Shown: positions 37,471 to 48,156 of the stretch, one piece after another
Position numbering within the stretch: the first letter of the stretch is position 1
Layout of the letters: every line of letters starts with the position of its first letter
DNA from: Diprion similis
Lineage: Eukaryota; Arthropoda; Insecta; Hymenoptera; Diprionidae
Assembly (NCBI RefSeq): GCF_021155765.1
Contig: NC_060107.1
Coordinates: 15,114,501 to 15,178,500, forward strand
Length of the DNA: 64,000 nt
Reading direction: 5' to 3'
Translations under genes and position numbers: made by a program
Notes under the pieces: model-generated
Told to the model about the DNA's origin: nothing
Databases searched by the model: none
What the model saw: the letters and a program-made list of their open reading frames with translations, nothing else

Positions 37471-37604
37471 TACGAAACATTAACCGATAGCAGGTGAGAA
37501 ATCCTTTTCTCGATCAAGGTATTCTGACAATGTTATTGAGATATCGGTGTGAATGTGGCTATGAAGATGAGGGGGTTATAATGACCAGAGTAGCCACACG
37601 GTAC

Positions 37605-38065
37605 GACGGAGGAGAGGGAAAAATAAAAATCCTGGAGAAAGAAGAAAAAGAAGTGAGAAAAGAAGCGGTATGGCCGAAGAAGAGCCGAGAAGAGAAGGGA
37701 CGGAAAGGGAACTGAAGGGAAGGGGAACAAATGGTGATTACGCGTACCCTGGAGCTGTGATTCTCACGTTCTCACGCCCGCAGCCCTGCGGCTTATTAGC
37801 TGCAGCACCATCATCTGAATCCCTGTTACAGCTCGTGATTTTCAAGTGAACCGAAGATCTCCGAGGAAAGAGAAGAGAGAAGAAGAGTAGCAAAAAGAAG
37901 AGAGTAAAAGAGAGCAGGACGAAACTTGTGAGGTAAGTTGAGACCAGGTAGGACGGGGTGAGATCGCGATGAGGAAAAGGACAAGACGAGAGAATAAGGC
38001 GAGAAGAGGAGAGGAAGGACAAGAGAAAGAGATTTAAGAACAGGGGCAGGACGGAGGAGCACGCG
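37605..38065. repeat. Purine-rich low-complexity DNA
   Basis: Two GA-rich blocks, about 37605-37725 and 37860-38060, flank a short GC-rich stretch around 37750-37830. ORFs here on either strand are compositional. Confidence 0.6.
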
Positions 38066-38710
38066 GACTTTCAAACATAAAGCTGCCGCCCAGTCATTAA
38101 ATCAGCCGGCGAGTCTCGGATGCTGCGCCACCCATTCTATAATACTGCATTATATATACGCCGGTGTATTCGTCTAATAGACACGCATTCCTATGTATTA
38201 TATACCCGCTTGTATACACATTTATAAATAGGTATACGAACAGGCTGCGGTTTCTGAGGAAGGTATAACGCAATTCGTTCCGGCAATTATTTCTCTCCAT
38301 TCACGGAAACAAAAATTGCAGCTAAAGGGATTCAGGGGATCGAAAGGTTCGAAGTTTCAAAAATTGCCTCACGTTTGACTGGTTTAACGAGGGTACGAAT
38401 GAACTTGAATTTTTTTACCACCTTTTTTTTATTCATTGTATCCTTTTGACGTAAGAAAATGCATCGAAAGTAGTTCCGACGGAAATAACAATCGAGTTTT
38501 GTTGTAAGAAAATTAGTTCAAAGCGATTCTAATTCCGAAAGAAAGACGAACTCTGCACACAAATTTTCAAAATTCGTATCCAAATTCTTTGACGTTAGTA
38601 GACGCCATTTTGTGGTAGAAAATTTACGATTCCAAAACGTTGAGATTTTAGCTTAATTGTGTCTTTTTTTTTTATTCCAACTATGAAGAAATTTCATGTG
38701 ATAAAATGAA

Positions 38711-38750
38711 GGCACAACAGCTTGCGGAGAGTTTTTATGCTTTGATAATT
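38711..38750. repeat. Short dispersed repeat (pair with 27886-27925)
   Basis: Begins GCACAACAGCTTGCGG, identical to the start of the copy at 27886, then diverges slightly. Lies in gene-poor DNA. Confidence 0.5.
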
Positions 38751-39247
38751 GGTAAAATGAACCTAAAAGTATCAGCTGTGCATGCGCCGCCATGTTGTTA
38801 TATCGCGGCCGAGAAAGCGAAGGATATAGTAAAACGGCGCGAATATAGATATTATACGATGCAGCTGCGACGTTTGGCTATTAAAAGTGGCTTATACCAA
38901 CCCTGCAAGGCATGCACCATGCGAAACTGTCGTCTGGGGGAGAAAACCCCTTAGAGCATGATGGCATAAGCTGGCTACGGTATCTCGAGAGGGGAATATG
39001 GAGCTGCGTCGCTGTATACGAAGGAGGCAAATATCAAGATTGGTAAATGAGGCGTGTAACGTCGGAGCTAGACTGGTAGTAAGAAATCAAAAAAACAAAG
39101 CAAGGCGTGCTGCTCGTTGAAGCAGATGTGGAGTTGCCCGTTAGTTATATCAGGTTATATCGAACCGCGCGAATCTTTAGGGGTGGACGAATAATTGTGT
39201 GCACAGATCTGGACCTGAAATAAGAGCCTAATGATATGGAATTATAC

Positions 39248-39250
<3 letters not shown>

Positions 39251-39300
<50 letters not shown>
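39251..39300. repeat. (TA)n microsatellite
   Basis: Perfect TA dinucleotide run of about 50 bases. Confidence 0.95.
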
Positions 39301-39302
<2 letters not shown>

Positions 39303-40118
39303 GACGGAAGGAGGGCGGAATTATTATAATTATGATGGCGGACAGTCGAGATTAATCGACACTTCAAACTCACCGCCCATTAATTAATAAAACAGTGGCG
39401 TGATGCAGAAAATTATGCAAGATTTGCGATGTTTTGGATCAGTTTAACGCATAGCTGAGGTGCTTCACTCGTCTTATGATCTCTCGTTCCACTCAAAATG
39501 CTGTGATATTAAAACGATATCAAGGTCTTATGGCGCGCGCACTATTTCTATATGGAACAATATCCGCAGCGTACCGCATCTACATAATCTTTATACAATA
39601 GCTTAGTAGGCAATATGTAGGTAAAGCCGAAAAAAGATACCTTTTACATGGAGGAAACTATGGATCATATTATATTATATTATACTATATTATACAATTC
39701 ATTCAACATTTATCACACAATTTTTCTATAATAACTGAATTCTGATGCCAGTTACTGAGGCTGCACCGCATAAGACAAAAAGCCTCGGTCATTTATATAA
39801 TGCATGGATTGTGTATAAGTCCGTGGTATAATGCCACTTGAATCGTGCTGCTTACCTTCAGCTGGTATCGAGTACATTATCTACAGAGTCTGCAGGCAAC
39901 GTGTATTTATTGGTAAATTTATCGTCTCATGGTCTGTATGGTGCAGTTGAAAGATCTTCATGATGGAAACATCGAAGCAAAAGAAATAAAACTGGCGAAG
40001 TGCAAGTGACAGTTGTCGTTTATAACTCTTGAGCAGCTTGAGTTAAATTTTAATTATTTGAAATTTTCATCCATGTATCTATTTAAGAACAGATACGTAA
40101 GCGTAATGATTACCACAT

Positions 40119-43100
40119 CTACGTGAGATTCATGACGACATCACCCTGAAACAGAAATCAGAGATCATTTTTTAGAACAATTTCTTAGAACTCATTTGAG
40201 AATTGATTCAAGCAACTAATCGGCATGCTAATATAAGCTTACGGTGTAACTGATTTGCAGCGCTTCGAGAAACAACGTAGTTTCATCATTGTGGTTGAAT
40301 TTTAACCACGGCATCCATACTCCACCAAATTTGGCAGGAGTTGAAGTCCTATCGTATAAAGCCGTCGATTGCGGGACTACAAGCTTTTCATATTTCTCCA
40401 TATACTTCTCCATTATTTCAACTTTCTGTGAAATGAAAAATGCATATTCATTACACATTTATTTATATACGTACCGCATAAAAATTTCTGTATAAATTAT
40501 GAATCATTTACAACTCTGTGATAACTGGATTTTCATCAATTTAGTGATTGATTTTCTTGTAATTGTAGGTGAGATCAACATTGTTAACGTCACATAAGGG
40601 TTCAGTTCAGTCAGTGACAAAGGTTTACTGTCAGCGTATAACGTCGTTCGAAAATAAGGATCACGAAGTTCATGCATCAAACTGAAAATGGTACAGAATT
40701 TCGGAAAAAGCATAAAAAAAACGTATCCTACCGTCGGATTCTGTTCAGATAGATCGACAGTCTCACAGGGGTCAACACTCAAGTCGAAGAGGCATCTGTT
40801 CGTGCAGTTCACGTATCTTTGAAATGGTGGACACGAAATTTTTGCTTGCGAACGCAAGCTGATGATCTGTTGCGGAGTTGCAACGGACTCGGAAATTTGA
40901 GAAATCGCCTGCCCAGCAGCGGAAGATATGACTGACGCTGCACAGTAAGGCGGGTAATCATCCCCGTCGCCACTGTCACCATAAAATTCAGGGTACATGG
41001 TCTGGTTACCTAATGTATTACGAAAATAAATTGATGAGCCATGAAAGCATTCGAAATTGCGCATGCCCCAAAGCAAGCCTTACAGTGTAAAATATAGCAT
41101 TTCAGTTGTACGGATTGGCTAACGATGTTTTACCGCACTGTTCGGAAATGAGGCACTTTACGCTGCACGGCCTCGAAAATGGACCTTTTCAAACAGGTGT
41201 TGGATAAGTCATAACGGATTTCTGGAATCGTATTATATACTCCTTTTTGTCTGTGGTGTCCTCCATTTTCGTAATATCTCGAGCTGACATATTTAAAGAC
41301 ACCATCTTACGATGTGTGAAAATCGTCGTATTCGATTTCACAAATATCGTATTTTCTTCGGTATTAAAAAAAAAGAAAAAGAAACTACACATCTGACCAA
41401 CCTTTTAAAAATTTAAATTTCCCCATAACTGCTCCAGCTATTTCGAGCTTTTCATCCACATTGAGGACAAGCGAAGTCCGAGGACTTTTAAGGCCGTACT
41501 TCAATGTGGGCCATTGATCCACTCCGTCGATTTCTCCGAGGACCTTGACATCCCCACCGGCAGCTGAATACAAGGTTGGCATCCAGTCGGTAATGTGCAT
41601 CAACTCGTTCGATACTCTCGACGAATTTGCGATCAATGGCGAATAAATGCAGCCAACTCCTCTAACGCCGCCGTCAAACATGCTGAACTTTAACTGGAAT
41701 GCAGATTTTAACTTTGATCATTATCGCATTATATCTCTTTAATAACTTCGATAACGTAAATATTTCTTCTGAAACTTTCTATTTTTTGAAAAACGAACTC
41801 GCCCAGCGACAGGAATAATTTTTGGTTAATTTCTTTGTCCTTTTCAGGATTACTTTTTTCTTTTATCAGATCTACGTCCTGATCTGAAATTTGGCAGAGG
41901 TCAGAAGAGATTTTTCAACTTCCGCATGCAAAAGCACGAATTTTTTCTGTCGTAGATGATATCGTGACTGAATTTATCCTGTCTTTGTCAGCATCACTCA
42001 CCCCGCGAAGAGGATAATTGGATCCATAATTCTCGTGGAGTCCTTCAGTCTGGGCGCCATTATCGGTGGTGAATATAACGATCGAATTTTCCAGCATCCC
42101 GGCGTTCTTCAAGGCCTTGATCGTTCGCCCGACCGAATAATCCAGTCTCGTAACCATTCCTAACCACAAAAGTACACTTTATGAGTGCCAAACCAAGGGA
42201 AAACAAAGCCCACGGATCAATTCTCACCAGCAAACTTCCGTCTGTTGATATCCTTGATGTAACCGAGAGTCAAGTTGACTTCTGTCATATTCCAAACCTC
42301 CAACGGATCATCCGGCTCTCCGCTATGTGCTGCTAGGTGAGCAACCTGCAAGTAAAGAGGCTTCGACACGTCGTGGTGTTTTATTACATCCTCAACTTCC
42401 TCCGTCACGAAGTCTGTAAAGTAATCCTGGTTCCGCTCAATCGTCAAATTCTGGCGATCATCGCGGTGCAGGTCATAACCAGTCTCATTCTGCAAACGTT
42501 TGTATAACCAGAGCATCGGTTAATCTGGCTGGCCTTGATTAACGACACCACGAACTTCTTCCTCGAATGCATTTCGATTTCAGAAAACATTGTTAAATAT
42601 AATTTTGTTGTTCGAATGACTCGAAAACTACTGAACCGATTTAACCCAAAATTCAATCAGTTCCAGCAACGTAAAGTTCTCACATTCCCAACCTGGATTA
42701 GACTCGCACATTTCTTTTAATATAAATTGCACATACATATAACTGACAGCATCTAATAACGAGAACAAACCGTTGCTTCCTGCCTGATCGTGTGGTCGAA
42801 GTACTTTATGTAGCCGTTGTAGTACCCAACGAAGGAATCAAATCCTCGTTGGGTTGGAACGTGATCTGGCGTGTAGTAGCCGACATGCCATTTGCCCACC
42901 AGTCTGGTGGTATAACCCAGATTACGAAGGTGCCCCGGGAAAAGTGGAGTATCCACTGGGATTCCCCAACGTTCTCCGGCAGTCAAAGGAAACCCCTGCA
43001 TTCCTGTAAATTTTAAAATAAAAATTTAATTCGTTCAGATCCTGGCGTTTTGAATTCTGTAGACAGCGAGAGTATCAAACGAAGGAATTATGGGTCGATG

Positions 43101-45873
43101 GTTTAGAATTTATGACTAAAGTTAGTTTAGTTGGATTGCACTAAATCGATGTCTCCTAAGTCTACAATAAGACTTTTAACCCTATGAATTGGTAATGATA
43201 AACCCGAACTGACAGTAATTCTAGTTAGAAGAACCGCATCGTTGCGTTATTTCTTTGGCATCAGAAGCGCAGTATCGTTTATCTAATTCCAATAAACTCT
43301 CTACAAATCACTTAAGATAAATTCCATTCTTGGATCCTAGTTACGCCGCAAAAACGGTATGAATAAGATTATTACTGGGGATAATCAGTGAACTCCTGCT
43401 GTCTTGATAAGCCCCATATTAACGTTATTCATATCTGCTAGCATGCTCTGTTTTCTCGATGTAATTAAGCGTATTTGTAAACAGTCGGACAGTCAAGATG
43501 TTGTCAGTTGGAAGATTAGAAATTTCCAGAAAAGATAATTGCGCATACTCTATCAGACCATAAGATGTAGAGTATCGACTAACGAACAAAATAAGTCGGA
43601 ACCCATCGAAATTGGGCAAACCATATGGTTTTTCAACCATTTCATTTGGTCCATAACCAAGTGTTCTTAATTTGAATACGCAGTTTTCAATTTTCCTTGA
43701 ACTGGGAAGCGATTCGTCCATTGAAATTCTACTCAATTAACTTGAAGTTGACATTTGTAACCCAGCAGGGTTACATTTATCATTCAAATATGATGATAAC
43801 TTACACAAGCGTGTACAATTTCAAACTAAAATAGTATTTATTACAAAATTCAATCGATAATTACCAGTACGCAGAGGATATCGTCCAGTGAGAAATGCAG
43901 TTCTGGAAGGCGTGCATGTTGGCAGAACGTAATAGCGATTCAGTATCACCCCATTTGTCGCCAAAGCGTCGATGTTCGGTGTCGGAATTTGATCGTGTCC
44001 GTGAAAGCTGACGTCGTTCCATCCCTTTTCGCAAAAACCTCAAAGTTAGACATTTCTGACTAAATAACTTATGACATCAACGCGCAAGTCGTTAACACCA
44101 AATTGCTTTCATTAATTGTAAGTATGCCAGATAGTAAATGAATACATATGCACAATAAACTCTTGCCGCTTTTCAGAAGTTCATCAGTGCATGATATATT
44201 AAAGAAAAAAATGTTATGGCATTCGCAATTTTGCATTGCGATGCAATTTTCGTCAAGAATGCTATTTTTCGATCGAACATCTCGAAATTCTGACACGTGG
44301 GGAAAAACGGCAAACGCCAACGTCTTCAGCGCCCCGAAATACGTCGGAAATACACTAAATCATTCTTTCACCAGTTTTTCAAAAAAAAAAAAAAAAATTG
44401 CAGGCTGTGTAACTATTGCAAGATGTCGCTCAAGTCTTCCTTGACACACTATGGATTTGAACCCGAATCCTCCGTCGAGATGCGCGACGTTATTACGGTC
44501 CGTACATCCTCAAATATTAGTTGAAATAATGTGAAAAAGTAGTGTTTTTCAAAAATCTCCTTACAGAACGATTACTGTGGAGTGTGGTAGGCATTTTTTT
44601 TTAAATTCCACGCTTATCGGCGGCGCATCGGGAAGAAAAGTTACCATCTAATAGCGCCAATAATTCGCAATTAACTGTTGATTTTAGCTCACAAAAATTT
44701 TTGTTAAAATTGTAAATCCTGAATTGATGGAATAATTAGGTGGTAATTCGTCGGTTCTCTCCTCCAATGATTATAGATTTTTATGTGATTTTCGTGACAA
44801 AAATTTTACTGTAAGGAGCTTTGATAAAAACACCACCTTTTGACATCATTTTAAATAATATTTGGGCATACATTAAACGTAATTGATTGAAACCAGGTGA
44901 GAAAACCACGTGTTTCATGAAACTTATTACGGTTCTCAAGTCCAAGCGTATTTCCTTAAGTTATATGGAAACCCACATTGCAGTATTTAACGAAGCTATA
45001 TTGGGGAACCTTGTGAAGTTTTAAATTTTAATAAATAGAATATATGTTTCATTCCAATAACCGTAAAAGATAAGCTGTTATAAGTTTACGTAAGCCAGAA
45101 ATTTTGTTACTTCAGGTGCAACTGTTCTTTTCATCTTATGAAACCTTCAAATGTACTTATATGGATATTTTCGTTGAGCACAGTTACGCTGCGCCTGATC
45201 AGCAAGGTATATTATAACAAATATCGATCAATGGGATTGAAGATGTAACATATTTAATAATGTAAAATATAGCGACACAATTGAGCTATTCAAATCTAAT
45301 ACGAATGATTAGGACAATATATTGACTGTATCGCACAGATATAATTTTTTACAATGATTTCCACTCTACGATTCACTTATTACACACACATGCTTCCCGA
45401 ATACCACTTCATGTCAATGATACGCGTGTAACGGCTCAGAATGTTTTATTCATGTTGCGACAGCGCTAAATACTAGTTTCCTAAATAGTTGTACCAATAT
45501 TATTGTGATTATCATTTATTTTGTGCGTAATAATTGACATTCATTGTATCGATTATATGTTATACGCAATGCAAGTAAAAACTTTCTCTTCATAAATACT
45601 TGAAAAGAACTATTGAAAATGTTCAAATATTTGCACGTTGATCGTTGTTCTCTTTTGTGACAGTTGTAAATATAATATACGTAAAATTGTGTCATCGAGC
45701 TTTACCAGATCGTCGGCAATAATTGTGATGATGTGTGGCCGATTAGTACGAGGCGAATCTCCATTCAAATTGTCGGACGTCTTGTTAGTTTTCGGGCTGA
45801 ATGAATCTGCAGAATACGTCATTGACAGCAGGCCAATAAGAGCACAAATAGTTTTAGCACGAGGACACTTCAT
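40119..45873 (-). CDS. Arylsulfatase B-like sulfatase, copy 1
   Basis: Minus-strand exons: 45873-45706, 44024-43865, 43003-42771, 42489-42228, 42159-42002, 41693-41402, 41009-40732, 40425-40243 and a short last exon 40145-40119. Phases join. If the donor at 40243 is not used, translation stops at 40228 instead; predicted length 586 or 582 residues. The start gives a signal peptide ([15 protein letters not shown]). Sulfatase features: ADDLGWND with paired Asp near 54-55; CTPSR at 93-97, whose Cys becomes formylglycine; [24 protein letters not shown]; and a Lys in [12 protein letters not shown]. These match metal ligands and catalytic residues of arylsulfatase B, which removes 4-sulfate from N-acetylgalactosamine in dermatan and chondroitin sulfate in lysosomes. 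The C-terminal part has NxT/S sites and conserved Cys ([11 protein letters not shown]). Orthology to a named fly gene was not attempted. Confidence 0.9.
41131..41210. repeat. Dispersed repeat (pair with 55121-55200)
   Basis: In the copy-1 intron 41010-41401. GTTTTACCGCACTGTTCGGA, then GGCACTTTACG, GCCTCGAAAAT and CAGGTGTTG recur in the same order in intron 1 of copy 2 at 55121-55200. The flanks differ, so this looks like a dispersed repeat rather than part of the gene duplication. Confidence 0.6.
43270..43815. repeat. Dispersed repeat family R2, copy 2
   Basis: In intron 2 of arylsulfatase copy 1. Same order of blocks as 36980-37470, including CCCATCGAAATTGGGC and GAAATTCTACTCAATTAACTT. No ORF with coding character. 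Confidence 0.55.
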
Positions 45874-48156
45874 TTTCACATTTGCTGAAAATTTTGTTTC
45901 TTCAAGTCAGACTGGTTTTGCATTTATGTGTATTTATATGCTATGTATAATATATCTATATATAGAAAATTCAGATATGGCCAACGTGATCAGAACCGAA
46001 ATCTACCAATCTCAAATATTTACTACAGAACTAGACAAAGTATTCTTCGACAGAGTATTTTTTCCTTGCCTTCTCGCGATCAACTGACATAATAGCCACG
46101 ATCGACCGGTCGATCGCGATCGATGGGCCATCTCTGAATAAGAATACTTACGTAGTGTTGTTACGTGTGAATGTATGTATGTATTAAATGTATATATATA
46201 TACAAACATTTGTAACACACACACTACATATATACGAATACATATTCTTAACACAAATATACTCATACATCAATTATATGAGTATTATTGAATATTATCA
46301 CTAATTTCAAAATAATATCCCGAAGCAGAATTCAAATTTGATACGTAAGTATGGCGGATTCCGCTCACTTGGAGAAATTGAGAAAGGTGAAACTCAGCTA
46401 ACAGCTACACAACGTATTTCTGTCTATGGCCACTGGACACGGCTGGTCGACTGACAAAATACCACGCGTTCTAATAAATAAAGATATGTAAAATCTGTGT
46501 TGCGTTATCAGCACCTTTCGAATCCGGGACTGAACTCGACAATCTTTATGGAAAATTTAAACGACGCGCATATTTTTTATTCTATTGCGTAAAGGCATTT
46601 TAATAACCGAATAAAAATGTAACGTCGGTAAAAATAACTAGTTTTTGTTTAGCAATGCACAATTCTGAATTTTTAAATATTATAAACTTCAGATTTGAAA
46701 TTTGCGACCCCGAAAATACGGAGATCGACAATTTCCTCATTAAATTAAAAACTGTAATAAATGTCGAAAAGTAGAAAAAAAAACTTTTGTAAAGCTGTTA
46801 AAGAAGAACGATTCTCTTCTGGAAATTTTTTTCACATTTTCAAATTTCCTGTTTGTAAGAAACCTCACCGCCTTTTTGTTACTTGAAAATTTGATCTTTA
46901 CTGCAAATTTTTTACTCTTACCCATTTCAATAAAACTTGGCAGCAACAAACAGAATCAAAATAAAAAATTTGATAAACCAAATTAATTGAAGAAAAAAAA
47001 TCATTCAATGCAAGCATTGAACTGAACAACGTATCTATCACGTATGCGCATGCAGTCAACTATAGTTCAATGTAATTCGTGTACCGATTAGCGAACGACT
47101 GCACCTTGAAATATGCAGTGTTTGTAATAATTTCGTAAGATATAACTTGCGATTAACTTGAATACTTGTTTACCTTGTAACTTTTATAATGCTGTATATA
47201 ATAATAGGTATATAATACATGAGGTGAGAAAAATAGATTTATACCGAATATATAAATATTATATACTTTGCATGATGAATAATATTTACAAAAATTTCTA
47301 CCGTAATATAATATGTATAAAATTACATAACAATACAAAATATTAGTATATATTCATATGTTTATAAATTTAAGAACCTGAAATCCGTGCACTTTAATGT
47401 CATAAATTATTCCACGTCAATCATCAAAAAGGCTACACCAAGCGTCGATTTGCACAATCTACGATGTAGCTGTATATAATACAATATGATCAATCAGTTT
47501 TTTAATAACTTTACAGCTGCTAATTTGTCAAAATTACAAATCCAGACATGCGCTGAATTCTGTAATCGACTCATCATTTGTTTCCTGGACAAATTATTCG
47601 TACACTTGTATACGATATTCTGATAACTTAGCTGTAGCTGTGCCTAATTACAAAGATTCATGCTCTAACTTTTTTCGATGATTAAAAAGTATCTGTCTCG
47701 GTCACTGACAATCAACGTTGCTACATTCAAGCAGTGAGCTCTCTGCACAGTTTACAAGTTATACAATAAATATATTATTATATTAATATTATTATTATTA
47801 TCATTATTATTATACATAATAGATATATCCGGCACGAAACGCTGACATATATGCAATAGGTATAATATATATGTAGATATAAATATGAGGTGCAAATAAG
47901 TAATATAAAGTCATTTAGGCATGAAAAATTAATTATAATAAGTTGTGGTTAGGTGATTATATTATAGTTGATTGTAATTTCAATCGTCATCGACAAAATT
48001 GATTTCCACTAGTTCCTCCTTTTCCTCGTTTCGTTCATTGTTCTTGCTTTGTTGTGGAGAATTAAGATGATCGCCTTTTGCGTAGTTCTGAGCGCCATCT
48101 TTGTGAGAGGAGCGGAAGTTGGAGATTGTATTTTTCGCGGGAAACGTGTCCCTCAG
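45874..48156. other. Gap between arylsulfatase copies
   Basis: Contains the copy-1 upstream region with the palindrome at 46100, AT-rich filler with TA and ATT tracts (47.2-47.9 kb), and the copy-2 3' UTR. No other gene is seen. ORFs of 60-150 codons here are AT-rich or shadow the copy-1 first exon. Confidence 0.55.
46100..46115. repeat. 16-bp perfect palindrome upstream of arylsulfatase copy 1
   Basis: GATCGACCGGTCGATC is its own reverse complement. It overlaps GATCGCGATC at 46112-46121 and an ATCGAT, so about 25 bases are almost all nested palindromes. It lies 227 bases upstream of the copy-1 ATG and may be a promoter-proximal binding site. Confidence 0.6.

Larger units (their letters stand above)
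30498..40118. other. Gene-poor region upstream of Wnt11
   Basis: Nearly 10 kb without a recognisable coding exon. It holds the transposon at 31190-32221, repeats at 33.2, 36.4 and 37.0 kb, the exon-like segment at 35501-35630, a GC-rich patch at 35.9-36.2 kb, purine tracts and a TA microsatellite. It must contain the Wnt11 promoter and 5' exons unless these lie further away. At 35433-35504 (+) a 23-codon ORF encodes a signal-peptide-like stretch (VPIVFIIMFLLT) and then a stop; no gene could be built from it. Confidence 0.5.

Noticed and set aside
45638-46087. 149-codon plus-strand ORF
   Set aside because: It shadows the signal-peptide exon of sulfatase copy 1 on the other strand.
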